Source: Vibrio aquaticus (GTDB lineage: Bacteria > Pseudomonadota > Gammaproteobacteria > Enterobacterales > Vibrionaceae). Taken from it: a stretch of 64,000 bases of DNA. Position numbers and translations under genes: made by a program. Position 1 is the stretch's first letter. Each line of letters begins with the position of its first letter. The stretch is from positions 1,183,300-1,247,299 of the forward strand of contig NZ_RXZH01000001.1 of assembly GCF_003970385.1 (NCBI RefSeq). Direction: 5' to 3'. Below are positions 54,666-64,000 of this stretch, in pieces. The notes beneath the pieces are model-generated. The model searched no databases and had not been told where the DNA came from. It was given only the letters and a program-made list of their open reading frames with translations.

Positions 54666-57035
54666 TTACTGAGAAACTTTGCCCAGTTTTAGCCACGTGT
54701 CGATGACCGTATCAGGGTTCAGAGATACAGAGCTGATGCCTTGCTCCATTAGCCACTGAGCGAAGTCATCATGGTCAGATGGACCTTGACCACAGATACC
54801 GACATATTTACCCGCTTTGGTTGCCGCATCAATGGCCATTTTTAGCATGGCTTTAACGGCCGGATTACGCTCGTCGAACAGGTGAGCAACGTCACCTGAA
54901 TCACGGTCAAGACCAAGGGTAAGCTGAGTCATATCGTTTGAACCGATTGAGAAACCATCGAAGTACTTCAGGAACTCTTCAGCCAAAATCGCGTTCGAAG
55001 GTAGCTCACACATCATGATCACTTTTAAGCCCTGATCGCCGCGGCGCAAGTCAAACTTAGCCAGTAGATCAATCACCGACGCTGCTTCGCTTGGAGTACG
55101 AACGAATGGGATCATAATTTCAACGTTCTTTAGCCCCATTTCGTTACGAACACGCTTGATTGCTTGAGTTTCAAGCTCAAAGCAATCTTCAAACACAGGT
55201 GAAATGTAGCGAGAAGCACCACGGAAACCAAGCATAGGGTTTTCTTCGTGTGGTTCGTAACCTTGACCGCCGACGAGGTTGCTGTACTCATTGGACTTAA
55301 AGTCAGACATACGAACAATCACTCGTTGAGGCCAGAATGCGGCTGCGATTGTCGCAATGCCTTCGGTCAGCTTGCTTACGTAGAAATCAATTGGATCTTT
55401 ATAACCGCGAATACGCTGCTGAATTTCAGCTTTTAACTCATCGCTTTGCTGATCGAAGTTAAGTAGCGCCTTCGGGTGAATGCCAATCATTTTGTTGATG
55501 ATGAACTCTAAGCGAGCAAGGCCAACGCCTTCATTTGGGATTTGAGCAAAGTCGAACGCACGATCTGGGTTACCGACGTTCATCATCACTTTGGTTGGCA
55601 GCATTGGCAGTTCATCAACCGCCGAGCGTTTCACTTCAAATTCCAGCTCACCTTGGTAAACGTAGCCTGTTTCGCCTTCAGAGCACGAAACCGTTACCGT
55701 TGCACCATCTTCCAGTGCGCTGGTGGCATTACCACAGCCAACAATCGCAGGAATACCCAGTTCACGGGCGATAATCGCCGCGTGGCAAGTACGACCGCCA
55801 CGGTTGGTTACAATTGCAGAGGCTTTTTTCATAACAGGTTCCCAATCTGGGTCTGTCATGTCGGTAACGAGTACATCGCCTTCTTGAACCAGGGACATTT
55901 GGTCTAAAGAATCCACTAAGCGTACCGGTCCAGAACCGATGCGTTGACCAATCGCTCGACCTTCAATTAAAACGTCGGCTTTGTTGTTGAGTTCGTAGCG
56001 TTCAATGACGTTTTGTTCGCTCTGAGAGCAGACGGTTTCTGGGCGGGCTTGAACAATGTAAAGCTTGCCATCAATACCATCTTTCGCCCACTCAATGTCC
56101 ATTGGACGCTGGTAGTGCTTCTCGATGATCATGGCTTGCTTGGCAAGTTCTTTGATTTCGTCATCATTCAGAGAGAAGTTGTCACGCTCTTGGGCAGAAG
56201 TATCTATCACATCCACTTGCTTGCCGATCTCTTGATTGGTCGAATAGATCATCTTGATCTGTTTTGAGCCAAAGGTTTTTTTAACAATAGGGTATTGGCC
56301 CGCTTCAAGCATTGGCTTATGAACGTAGAATTCATCAGGGTTCACAGCGCCCTGAACGACCATTTCGCCCAAGCCCCAAGATGAGGTAATAAATACCACT
56401 TGGTCAAAACCCGATTCCGTATCTAGGGTAAACATGACGCCTGATGACGCTTTATCTGAACGAACCATACGCTGGATACCCGCCGACAGCGAAATACCGC
56501 GGTGGTCAAAGCCTTGGTGAACGCGATAAGAGATCGCTCGGTCGTTAAACAACGACGCATAGACGTGCTTTGTTGCTTCTAGAACCGCGTCAATCCCTTT
56601 GACGTTAAGGAAGGTTTCTTGTTGGCCAGCAAATGATGCATCAGGCAAATCTTCAGCGGTTGCTGATGAGCGTACTGCGACAGACAGTTCATCGTTGTCA
56701 TTAATTAATTCTTGGTAGTTGTCACGGATATCCTGCTCTAAATCCGCAGGGAAGGGCGCCTCGAGAACCCATTGACGGATGGTTGCGCCTGTCTTACGCA
56801 GAGCTTCAACATCATCAACATCGAGTTCATCAAGCAGTTGATGAATGCGATCATCAAGACCTTCGAAATCTAAAAATTGGTTAAATGCATGGGATGTAGT
56901 CGCGAAACCGTTAGGAACCGAAACGCCAGCATTGGACAGGTTTGAAACCATTTCGCCCAAAGAAGCGTTCTTACCGCCGACCTTGTCGACATCATCCATA
57001 GATAAACCGTTGAACCAGAGGGTGTTCTTTTGCAT
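54666..57035 (-). CDS. ppsA: Phosphoenolpyruvate synthase
   Basis: The protein has 789 residues from the ATG at 57035 after GGAGAAAGAC. It converts pyruvate and ATP to PEP, AMP and phosphate in gluconeogenesis. The N-terminal ATP-grasp half has [11 protein letters not shown] and [24 protein letters not shown]. The phosphohistidine is in [14 protein letters not shown]. The C-terminal PEP-binding barrel has the conserved [12 protein letters not shown] and ends with ICGQGPSD. The regulatory enzyme is encoded by the divergent gene next door. Confidence 0.96.
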   Translation of the reverse strand: MQKNTLWFNGLSMDDVDKVGGKNASLGEMVSNLSNAGVSVPNGFATTSHAFNQFLDFEGLDDRIHQLLDELDVDDVEALRKTGATIRQWVLEAPFPADLEQDIRDNYQELINDNDELSVAVRSSATAEDLPDASFAGQQETFLNVKGIDAVLEATKHVYASLFNDRAISYRVHQGFDHRGISLSAGIQRMVRSDKASSGVMFTLDTESGFDQVVFITSSWGLGEMVVQGAVNPDEFYVHKPMLEAGQYPIVKKTFGSKQIKMIYSTNQEIGKQVDVIDTSAQERDNFSLNDDEIKELAKQAMIIEKHYQRPMDIEWAKDGIDGKLYIVQARPETVCSQSEQNVIERYELNNKADVLIEGRAIGQRIGSGPVRLVDSLDQMSLVQEGDVLVTDMTDPDWEPVMKKASAIVTNRGGRTCHAAIIARELGIPAIVGCGNATSALEDGATVTVSCSEGETGYVYQGELEFEVKRSAVDELPMLPTKVMMNVGNPDRAFDFAQIPNEGVGLARLEFIINKMIGIHPKALLNFDQQSDELKAEIQQRIRGYKDPIDFYVSKLTEGIATIAAAFWPQRVIVRMSDFKSNEYSNLVGGQGYEPHEENPMLGFRGASRYISPVFEDCFELETQAIKRVRNEMGLKNVEIMIPFVRTPSEAASVIDLLAKFDLRRGDQGLKVIMMCELPSNAILAEEFLKYFDGFSIGSNDMTQLTLGLDRDSGDVAHLFDERNPAVKAMLKMAIDAATKAGKYVGICGQGPSDHDDFAQWLMEQGISSVSLNPDTVIDTWLKLGKVSQ

Positions 57036-57071
57036 GTCTTTCTCCAGAAACATTGCAGCTAAGTAGGGTTG

Positions 57072-57085
57072 GCAAACGATTACGT
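57072..57085. promoter_or_regulatory. LacI-family-type operator between ppsA and ppsR
   Basis: GCAAACGATTACGT is close to the inverted-repeat core GCAAACG-TTTNCGT of LacI-family regulators such as PurR, and could also be a FruR/Cra site. It lies 37 bp upstream of the ppsA start, in the promoter region. The regulator cannot be told from the sequence. Confidence 0.35.
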
Positions 57086-57207
57086 AGAGGCTTAAAAAAA
57101 TTCACGAGGAATTTTGAAAGCTGTGGGGGACGTAACAGTCAACCGGGTTTTATTATCGATATTATGGCTACTATCCTACTCAAAAGAATTTTAAAGTTTA
57201 AAATAAA

Positions 57208-58041
57208 ATGCAAATTGATAGTCAAAGTCGTGATGTATTCTATGTTTCTGACGGAACGGCGATAACATGTGAAACCTTAGGGCATGTTGTTCTGGGTCAA
57301 TTCCCCTTTAAAGCAAATGAAAAAACCTTTCCTTTTGTTGAAAGTGAAGACAAATTAGCTGACTTACTCAAAGAAATTAATACTTCCTACCAACGAAATG
57401 GCGTGAAACCGTTGGTGTTTTTTTCCATCGTTATTGAAGAATTGCGTACTAAGTTACTGGCCTCCAATAGCCATGCTTATGACGTGCTAGAAAGTATTGT
57501 TCAGAAAGTTCAAGATGACATTCAAATGGATCCAAAACCCAAATTGCAGCGATCTCGCAGCGTTGGGCGTGATTCAGACAAGTATTTTGACCGAATTGCT
57601 GCGATTGAATACACCTTGGCACACGATGATGGGATCACCCTGAAAGGACTGGAAGAGGCTGACATCATATTGCTTGGCGTGTCACGCAGCGGGAAAACGC
57701 CAACTAGCCTTTATATGGCGATGCAGTTCGGTTTAAGAGTGGTGAACTACCCGTTTATTGATGATGACTTAAAGCGCATGAAGCTACTGCCTGAGTTTGA
57801 GATCCATCGTCATAAGCTTTTTGGACTGACGATCAATGCAGAACGTTTGACAGAGATACGAGAAAATCGCTTGGCAGGCAGCGATTATGCGAGCAATGAA
57901 CAGTGCTTGCACGAGCTTAAAACGGTTGAGGCATTGTTCCGAAGAGAAGCGATCCCTTACATCAATACCTCATCGCTCTCTGTTGAAGAAATTTCTACTC
58001 GAGTATTAGAGCGAACAGGTCTGCGTCGCCGCTTGCTGTAA
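57208..58041 (+). CDS. ppsR: PEP synthase regulatory kinase/phosphorylase (PSRP)
   Basis: This 277-residue DUF299 protein switches PEP synthase off by ADP-dependent phosphorylation and on by phosphate-dependent dephosphorylation. The family opening [16 protein letters not shown] and the P-loop [17 protein letters not shown] are present, with the C-terminal [10 protein letters not shown] region. It is divergent from ppsA, its target. Confidence 0.95.
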   Translation: MQIDSQSRDVFYVSDGTAITCETLGHVVLGQFPFKANEKTFPFVESEDKLADLLKEINTSYQRNGVKPLVFFSIVIEELRTKLLASNSHAYDVLESIVQKVQDDIQMDPKPKLQRSRSVGRDSDKYFDRIAAIEYTLAHDDGITLKGLEEADIILLGVSRSGKTPTSLYMAMQFGLRVVNYPFIDDDLKRMKLLPEFEIHRHKLFGLTINAERLTEIRENRLAGSDYASNEQCLHELKTVEALFRREAIPYINTSSLSVEEISTRVLERTGLRRRLL

Positions 58042-58085
58042 TTGGAACCGTTTCGAATGTAAAACGAAATGACGCGGTCTAACTG

Positions 58086-60410
58086 TTAGGCCGCCTCTTG
58101 TCCAAACGATTGATTCCATTGCTTTAGTTCTTTGAGTGGCATTGGCTTAGCGTAAAAATACCCTTGCAATAAGTCACAGTGATAACCTGTTAACCATTGT
58201 TGCATTTCCAAATCTTCGATGCCTTCTGCCGTCACAAGTTGCTTTTGCGAGTGACACAATTCAATCAACGGCTTAAGTACGTGTTTACTGTTCGTTTCAA
58301 TCAGTGAGTTTAAGAACAAACGGTCAAATTTAATTTTTTGTACCGGATACTGAACCAACTGAGTTAGCGATGTAAAACCAGAACCAAAGTCGTCAATGGC
58401 TAACAAATAGCCTAAGTCAGACAGCTTGTGCAGCAGTGGAAATTCGGCGTCTTCATTGGAAAATGTCTCAGTAATTTCAAACTCGATTACCTCAGGGCTC
58501 AGTGAGTAAAGCGCACGAAACTCTTCAATGTAATCTGCTAACTCATCCGTATTGAGTTCTGCTGAAGAAAGGTTGATTGAGAGTTTGACGCCCTCACCCA
58601 ATGCCTCTTCCAGTTTTCGGTAGTGAGCAAAGGCTTTTCTAATTACGCAGCGGTCGATATGACCGAATAGCCCTCTATGCTCGGCAATGGGAATAAATTC
58701 ATCTGGCCAAACAGGCCCTAAAGTAGGGGAGTGCCAACGTAACAGAGCCTCAACACCAACGACTTTCTTGTTGTCGCTATTAATATAAGGTTGAAAAAGC
58801 AGTGACATTTCTTCATCCAATGAGGCTTCACGGAGCGCCTGTTCGATGTTTGCTCTACGCAACACTTGTTGATTTAACTGCTCTGAGTAATAAGCATAGC
58901 GATTTTTACCCTGGCTTTTGGCTTGATACATGGCAGCGTCAGCGCAAGAAAGCAGTTTATTAATGTCGTGACCATTCTCAGGGTAGCTAGCGATCCCGAC
59001 ACTTACCGTCACGGGAGAGCCATTTGACAACGCATACTGATCTTGGTCCGTATGCGATAAGAGCTTCTCAACGCGTTGTTGTGCAAGATTCCCTAATGAC
59101 TTCGGCGCCGTGATGAGCATAGCAAACTCGTCCCCCGACAACCTGGAAACAATGGTGTTTGATTGTTCATGCTTGCTGCTCGGTCTAGAGGTAAGCTTCA
59201 AATAGTCGGCAAACTCCACTAACAGTTGATCGCCTTCTTGGTGGCCATATTTGTCATTGACGAACTTAAAATTGTCTAGGTCGATGTAAACCACCCAAGC
59301 AGACGTATCTTGTGGCAAGTGCTTCAAGGTATTGCTTGATTGCGCGTGAAACTGTCGACGATTGACTAAGTCTGTAAGGGAATCACGTTCAGCAAGCTGT
59401 TTGGTTTTCTGATAGGTATTGTCGAGCTCTTCGTACATATCGTAAAGACGAACAGATAAACTGGCCACTTCGTCACTAGAATCTAGTTTTTCAATGTTGT
59501 CTCGTTCTTTATTTTCAACATCTCGTAGTTGTTTCTCTAGCTTAGTGATGGGGAAGATGACGTGACGATATAAGATCATCAAAATGACCGAGATAGTAAT
59601 CAAGCCAGCAACGGAGAATGAGAAAGCAATTTGGTGCCAGACATCGTTGATCTTGCTTTCAATTAGAAAGGTGGCAGGATCGATGGTCGCATAATGATTG
59701 TCAGTCAGTTGAACCGAGAAAGCGCCTCGTTCAGACTCTATCGTCAGCGGTTGCTTACTGAAAACAATGCTACTTTGAGTGTCGAACTCAATCTGCCTAC
59801 GTAAGTTATTAAAAGGGTTCAAAGAAACGGAGACAACGACGAAGAAGACATTGTTTGGGTCGAACCTAAGTGGCTTCTTACCTGTTCGTTTGTCTAGCAT
59901 GTCATAGCGCATCAGCATTCCTTCACCAAATGAATTATAGGTGAAATAAGAATGACTAAACCGCGTCGTGTTGGCTAATGTTGCCTTAAAGTTTGCAATA
60001 AGGGCTGAGTCCATTTCAGCGAAAGGGTCATTGCTGCTCTCGGCGTAATAAAGCAGATCTTGATGGCCATCAAACAAAGACAGATTGACGAAGGTTAAGT
60101 TGCCGTTCTGAAGCTCATTCACGCTTTCTTGAAGCGTGTCGATCAACTCTAATTCTCGGTATGGGTTGTCATGGTCATTGAAGTAGTCTTCGATGACATG
60201 ATTCTTGGTCAAAGAATAAGAAAAACTATTTAAGAAGGAAGCTGAGCGCTGAAAGTGGCTCGTTAGTTTCTCCATTCTTAATTGCAAATAGCTGTGTTCA
60301 CGCTTGATAAGCGCATCTTTCTGTATCGAAAAGATGATGTAGCTTGAAAGCGCGGTACTGATCATGATCGCAGGCGAGATCAGCAGTAGTATTTTAGTGC
60401 TGAGTTTCAT
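58086..60410 (-). CDS. GGDEF-EAL c-di-GMP enzyme with periplasmic sensor (MbaA-like)
   Basis: This 774-residue protein has membrane helices near residues 6-26 and 262-285 that frame a periplasmic sensor domain, then a HAMP-like segment, a GGDEF domain with SGDEF and an EAL domain. The EAL part has EALLRW, LSINLS, EITE, DDFGSG and AEGIE, so it should hydrolyse c-di-GMP. The SGDEF site may be weak or active. The start codon lies inside the preceding binding-protein gene (17-base overlap). Together with the two upstream polyamine-type binding proteins this resembles the NspS-MbaA polyamine sensor of V. cholerae. Confidence 0.92.
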   Translation of the reverse strand: MKLSTKILLLISPAIMISTALSSYIIFSIQKDALIKREHSYLQLRMEKLTSHFQRSASFLNSFSYSLTKNHVIEDYFNDHDNPYRELELIDTLQESVNELQNGNLTFVNLSLFDGHQDLLYYAESSNDPFAEMDSALIANFKATLANTTRFSHSYFTYNSFGEGMLMRYDMLDKRTGKKPLRFDPNNVFFVVVSVSLNPFNNLRRQIEFDTQSSIVFSKQPLTIESERGAFSVQLTDNHYATIDPATFLIESKINDVWHQIAFSFSVAGLITISVILMILYRHVIFPITKLEKQLRDVENKERDNIEKLDSSDEVASLSVRLYDMYEELDNTYQKTKQLAERDSLTDLVNRRQFHAQSSNTLKHLPQDTSAWVVYIDLDNFKFVNDKYGHQEGDQLLVEFADYLKLTSRPSSKHEQSNTIVSRLSGDEFAMLITAPKSLGNLAQQRVEKLLSHTDQDQYALSNGSPVTVSVGIASYPENGHDINKLLSCADAAMYQAKSQGKNRYAYYSEQLNQQVLRRANIEQALREASLDEEMSLLFQPYINSDNKKVVGVEALLRWHSPTLGPVWPDEFIPIAEHRGLFGHIDRCVIRKAFAHYRKLEEALGEGVKLSINLSSAELNTDELADYIEEFRALYSLSPEVIEFEITETFSNEDAEFPLLHKLSDLGYLLAIDDFGSGFTSLTQLVQYPVQKIKFDRLFLNSLIETNSKHVLKPLIELCHSQKQLVTAEGIEDLEMQQWLTGYHCDLLQGYFYAKPMPLKELKQWNQSFGQEAA

Positions 60411-61443
60411 GTTTGCTTAGAATGGTCTTGATGATTTTGGTTCTTAACGTATTGCTGGACCCGCTTAATCGGCTATCAATATAGCTGTTTTGCAACGTGC
60501 CTTTTCTAGGGAACAGGGTCGAGTTATTTAAGTATTCTGCAGAGAGATACTCGTGCGCTTTTTCGTTCGGTGTGGCGACTTGAATGTACTCCGCATTCAG
60601 CGCAGCAACTTGAGCATCCATGATGTAGTTTAAAAACTGCTTCGCTTGTTTAACCTTGCTTGAGTGGGCATTGATCGCCAGGCAATCAACCCAAATTGAG
60701 CTGCCCTCTTGCGGAATCGCGAAGTCCCAATCTCCCTCGTCAAAGAAATTATTGAGCGCGAACTGATCGCCGCTGTACGCCATTGCAATATAGAGGTCTT
60801 TGGGAGTGTCAGAGGTTCGTACATAGCTGATCGCATAGTCAAACGTCAGAATATCGTTCAGCATGGAAAGCGTATATTGATAAGCGAGTTTAAGTTCACC
60901 GGTAGAATTGGTATTTCCCGCAAAGCCCAAAGTGAGTAGGGCTGGGAAGAGGGTTTCTACCGTGTCAGATAATAATCCAATATGGCCTTTAATGCTGGGT
61001 TTAGGCTGAGTGATTGCGCGCCAACTGTTCGGTGGGGTTGGAAACTGGCTTTTGCGATAAGCGAGCCCCAACATACCCCAGAAATAGGGAACCGCGTAGT
61101 CACCACATGCCTGATTCCAACGTTGTCCGTTATTGTTGCGGTTACTCAAATCGCTGACGTCAACAAGCTGACCTTGTTCTCCGTAGTATTGAGCTGAGAC
61201 ATTATCAAAGGTGATGATATCAAACGGGAGCTTTTCACCGTCGAGCATCAACTGATCCCTCTCATCATCGTTGTCGAAAAAAGACTGTTGGAGTTGATAA
61301 GTCTGTTGTTCATTCCATTGTTCAACCACTTTGTCAGCCAGTGAGTCTTCCCACATGTACAGGTGCAAAGTGTCTTGTGCGACACTAAAGCATGGGAGAC
61401 TGGCGATGATTGCCAGTAATGACAGTGATTTACTTGTTTTCAT
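60394..61443 (-). CDS. NspS-like periplasmic binding protein, copy 2
   Basis: The protein has 349 residues from the ATG at 61443, with alternative in-frame starts at 61458 and 61482; no clear ribosome-binding site decides. A signal peptide ends FSVA. The fold is that of PotD/PotF polyamine-binding proteins: LHLYMWEDSLADKVVEQW, VPYFWGMLGLAYRK and ALNAEYIQVATPNEKA. No transporter genes are nearby, so it is a signalling receptor, not an uptake protein. It overlaps the preceding copy and the GGDEF-EAL gene, so all three are co-translated. Confidence 0.88.
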   Translation of the reverse strand: MKTSKSLSLLAIIASLPCFSVAQDTLHLYMWEDSLADKVVEQWNEQQTYQLQQSFFDNDDERDQLMLDGEKLPFDIITFDNVSAQYYGEQGQLVDVSDLSNRNNNGQRWNQACGDYAVPYFWGMLGLAYRKSQFPTPPNSWRAITQPKPSIKGHIGLLSDTVETLFPALLTLGFAGNTNSTGELKLAYQYTLSMLNDILTFDYAISYVRTSDTPKDLYIAMAYSGDQFALNNFFDEGDWDFAIPQEGSSIWVDCLAINAHSSKVKQAKQFLNYIMDAQVAALNAEYIQVATPNEKAHEYLSAEYLNNSTLFPRKGTLQNSYIDSRLSGSSNTLRTKIIKTILSKHETQH

Positions 61444-62506
61444 GATTATGTTGTTCATGTTGTTTAATAATTGAGCTCGCAATTCGATGCTTTAGTGTCA
61501 TCGATACTCTACGAATCTCGTTGTAATAATGCGGATTGTGAGGTAGCTGCCCAGTGACTGTTAACATATCGTTCCCGCCCTCGCGAACTTGATTGATACG
61601 CAGTGCTTCGTCATTGGCAGTGGAGTTCCCCACATCGCGAGCGTTTTGCGCAGAAATTTCTGGGCGAGTGAGGTAGTCGATAAACTTGATCGCGTCATCA
61701 ATATGCTGACTCTGTGAAAAAACCGCTAAGCAATCTACCCAAACAATGGTTCCCTCACTTGGGGTCACAAACCCCCACTCGTACTCAGCGTCTAGGCTGT
61801 TTAAAACTTCCTCATCACCTGAATATGCCATAGCAAGGTGAATATTCTTAAGATCATGAGGGTTGCTTTCTGCGTAACTCAACACGTAATCGAATGCGAG
61901 TACATCAGGGATAAGCTGTTCTAACTGATGATAGACAGCCTTAAGCAGATTTGCGTCCGTTGAGCTGAGAGCGACGCCCATGGTAAACAGGGAGGGCATA
62001 AACATGTCGGTGTAATCTGACATAAAGATAATATGCTTTCTATGCTCAGGTTTTGGACTCAATATTTCCCACCATGAGTTAGGTGGTGTCGGGAACAGAT
62101 CTTTTCGATACACCAAACCAAGCGTTCCCCAAAAGTAGGGAATACCTGCATCTCCACACTGATCTTGCCAAAGTTCAGGGATGTATTTTCGGTTTGGGAT
62201 ATCGTATTTGGTTAGGTCGAGAACCTTACCATTTTCTAGGAAATTGTGGCTTGAGATTTCATCAAGGATGGCGATATCCAGAATGCGGTGAGAACGCCTA
62301 TTAATGATGCGATCACGTTCTACGTCATCATCATAAAAAGCTTGTTCAATGGGTACGCCAGTTTCGTTTTGCCACTGGTGAACAACATCATCAGAAAGAT
62401 AATGGGCCCAATTGAATATTGTGAGTGTGGTGTTGTTTGCATAACTGTGCGAGACAGACAGAATGTAAAGTACAAAAACCCAAGCAATTTTTTTTAAGAA
62501 CAACAT
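61430..62506 (-). CDS. NspS-like periplasmic binding protein, copy 1
   Basis: The protein has 358 residues from the ATG at 62506, preceded by GGAGGT; an in-frame TTG at 62518 overlaps that site. A signal peptide ends SYA. PotD-type features are LTIFNWAHYLSDDVVHQW, IPYFWGTLGLVYRKDLFPTPPNSWW and VWVDCLAVF. It is clearly paralogous to the next gene and opens the operon that ends with the GGDEF-EAL protein. The ligand is probably a polyamine such as norspermidine or spermidine, by analogy with NspS. Confidence 0.88.
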   Translation of the reverse strand: MLFLKKIAWVFVLYILSVSHSYANNTTLTIFNWAHYLSDDVVHQWQNETGVPIEQAFYDDDVERDRIINRRSHRILDIAILDEISSHNFLENGKVLDLTKYDIPNRKYIPELWQDQCGDAGIPYFWGTLGLVYRKDLFPTPPNSWWEILSPKPEHRKHIIFMSDYTDMFMPSLFTMGVALSSTDANLLKAVYHQLEQLIPDVLAFDYVLSYAESNPHDLKNIHLAMAYSGDEEVLNSLDAEYEWGFVTPSEGTIVWVDCLAVFSQSQHIDDAIKFIDYLTRPEISAQNARDVGNSTANDEALRINQVREGGNDMLTVTGQLPHNPHYYNEIRRVSMTLKHRIASSIIKQHEQHNHENK

Positions 62507-62567
62507 ACCGACCTCCAAGCGAGGTCGGATTTTACAGTATCTCGTTCAGAATGTCAGCAGTTAATCT

Positions 62568-63350
62568 TTACACTGCAGGATAGACAACAGGGAAGCCTAA
62601 AGAGGGATGCTCGCCAATCGTTGAAGCATAGCCATAGACGTGTTCAATCATTTCTGATGTGAGCGCTTGATAGGGCGAAGCATCACACACCAGTTTGCCG
62701 TTATGAAGAACGATCAAACGATCGGAATATTGCGCAGCGAGGTTTAGATCGTGCAGAACGACAACCACGGCGGTATTCTTCTCATCGGCCAGTTGACGGG
62801 CGATCTTCAAGGTATTGTGCTGATGAGCAAGATCGAGAGCCGAGGTGGGTTCATCAAGCATCAATATTCTTTTGTCACCTGAATGAGCAAGCTGAACAAG
62901 AACACGAGCTAAGTGAAGCCGCTGCTTTTCTCCACCGGAAAGAGATGGGTAAAGGCGATCGCTCAGATGCCTGACGTCCGTTAACCTCATACATTCTTCG
63001 GCCAGCGATTGGGTCTCTTTATTGGTGATATTGAGAGGAATCGCCCCAAGCTCAACCACCTCCTTCGCTAAAAAAGGAAAGCTCAACGTACTGTGCTGGG
63101 GCAACATGCCTAAGTGCTTAGCAAGCTCAGTGGCTTGCCAATCTTGGCGAGCTCGATCGAAATAGCGAATGTCGCATTTGGACGGAATTTCACCGCACAA
63201 CAGTTTTAGTAGGGTGCTTTTACCTGCTCCATTTGGACCAAGTAGAGTCGTTACTTCGCCAGCACGAATATCAACATTGACATCATCAAGCACACAACGC
63301 TTGCCAAAATACATCGACACATTTTTGGCAGATAGAACCACATTACTCAT
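62568..63350 (-). CDS. hmuV: Heme ABC importer ATPase
   Basis: This 260-residue ATPase has Walker A GPNGAGKST, signature LSGGEKQR and Walker [15 protein letters not shown]. The length and the C-terminal half are typical of HmuV/HutD. It overlaps the permease gene by one base (TGATG). In V. cholerae the same genes are called hutBCD and follow tonB1-exbBD. Confidence 0.93.
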   Translation of the reverse strand: MSNVVLSAKNVSMYFGKRCVLDDVNVDIRAGEVTTLLGPNGAGKSTLLKLLCGEIPSKCDIRYFDRARQDWQATELAKHLGMLPQHSTLSFPFLAKEVVELGAIPLNITNKETQSLAEECMRLTDVRHLSDRLYPSLSGGEKQRLHLARVLVQLAHSGDKRILMLDEPTSALDLAHQHNTLKIARQLADEKNTAVVVVLHDLNLAAQYSDRLIVLHNGKLVCDASPYQALTSEMIEHVYGYASTIGEHPSLGFPVVYPAV

Positions 63351-64000
63351 CAGAGAATCTTGCCTTTTTGCTTGAACAGTAAATAGATAAAGAAAGGTGC
63401 ACCAATCAGCGCTGTTACGATACCAACCGGCAATTCTGCGGGCGCAACAGCAACACGAGAGAACATATCTGCGAAGGTGAGCAGTAGTGCGCCCATCAAG
63501 GCGGAAATGGGCAGCAAAGTACGGTGATCCGGGCCTGATAGCATTCGCCCTAAATGAGGAATCACTAAGCCAATAAATCCAATCATGCCTGAGACACTGA
63601 CGGTGACACCGACGCCCACTGCGGTGAGCAAGATCAATTGACGTTTTAAGCGCTGGACCGGGATCCCGAGATGATTGGCTTCGGCTTCACCCAACAGTAA
63701 GGCATTCAGAGACATCGCCTTACGCATAAAGATCGCTAACAGAAGAACTAGAGTGATGGCACACAGTAGAATGCTGGTCCAGTTTGCACCGGCAAGCGAA
63801 CCCATTGACCAAAGAGAAAGATCTCGTAGCATTTGATCATCGGCCAAAAAATTCATAAAGCCGATGCCTGCACCAGAAAGCGCGCTAATTGCCACACCTG
63901 CTAATAGCATGATGGTAACAGACGTCCCGATTTTGCTCGTGCCGAGTTTATACACCAAAATAGTGGTCAGTGCTCCGCCAAGAAAAGCAAAAACAGGCAC
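63350..64000 (-). CDS. hmuU: Heme ABC importer permease (partial, N-terminus outside window)
   Basis: This is the C-terminal 216 residues of a FecCD-type permease; the start lies beyond the right edge. Visible features are about six membrane helices, the coupling segment LGEAEANHLGIPVQRLKR and GFIGLVIPHLGRMLSGPDHRTLLP. It is the partner of the ATPase that follows. Confidence 0.9.
   Translation of the reverse strand: MPVFAFLGGALTTILVYKLGTSKIGTSVTIMLLAGVAISALSGAGIGFMNFLADDQMLRDLSLWSMGSLAGANWTSILLCAITLVLLLAIFMRKAMSLNALLLGEAEANHLGIPVQRLKRQLILLTAVGVGVTVSVSGMIGFIGLVIPHLGRMLSGPDHRTLLPISALMGALLLTFADMFSRVAVAPAELPVGIVTALIGAPFFIYLLFKQKGKIL

Noticed and set aside
58073..58093. Terminator after ppsR
   Set aside because: The imperfect hairpin spans the stop of the converging gene and has no U tract.

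Overview
The window looks like part of the second chromosome of a Vibrio. From memory of V. cholerae chromosome II, the order deoD, DUF523/DUF1722 gene, MerR regulator, photolyase, L,D-transpeptidase, Lpp-like lipoprotein, DEAD-box helicase, MCP, pst genes, GGDEF gene and shyA is shared, but with extra gene blocks inserted here. Nearly all the sequence is coding. There are no rRNA or tRNA genes, no CRISPR array and no insertion sequence.

Layout. 0-2 kb: two tandem PEGA-type coiled-coil envelope proteins, the first cut by the window edge. 2.4-8.8 kb: a proline catabolism locus (AraC regulator, short bifunctional putA, a separate protein matching the C-terminal domain of long PutAs, putP). 9-13.4 kb: small and housekeeping genes, including an Lrp regulator, DUF445, a frameshifted GNAT acetyltransferase, a DMT exporter and GlpM. 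13.4-16.5 kb: an ECF vitamin importer (S, fused A-A, T). 16.6-24.2 kb: TPR-GGDEF signalling proteins, a YibH/YibI pair and another EamA exporter. 24.3-31.3 kb: a zinc-ribbon protein, deoD, a light/UV operon (RudS-like tRNA desulfidase, LitR-like MerR regulator, photolyase, L,D-transpeptidase) and a facing Lpp-like lipoprotein. 31.6-38.7 kb: DEAD-box helicase, MCP and pstSCAB without phoU.

38.7-47.6 kb holds the most striking system: a functional-amyloid (Fap-type) operon. A small repeat protein is followed by a 1276-residue cysteine-free protein with 16 Fap-type repeats, a C39-like peptidase (FapD), a FapE-like protein, an outer-membrane barrel with an N-terminal coiled coil (FapF) and a sigma-54 enhancer-binding protein. 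A near-consensus sigma-54 promoter and a cluster of GTCTCA repeats lie directly upstream of the first gene, so the cluster appears to encode its own activator. A convergent diguanylate cyclase gene abuts it.

47.6-64 kb: the cyclase and its periplasmic partner, a YjiH-family membrane protein, DUF1275, a GFA protein, a CBM48 mini-protein, shyA, divergent ppsA and ppsR, an operon of two NspS-like binding proteins with a GGDEF-EAL protein, and the end of a heme ABC importer.

Four intact GGDEF-motif proteins, one degenerate GGDEF-like protein and a Fap operon in one window point to a region rich in c-di-GMP signalling and surface attachment. Functional statements come from motifs read by eye and from family knowledge; no database search was possible.
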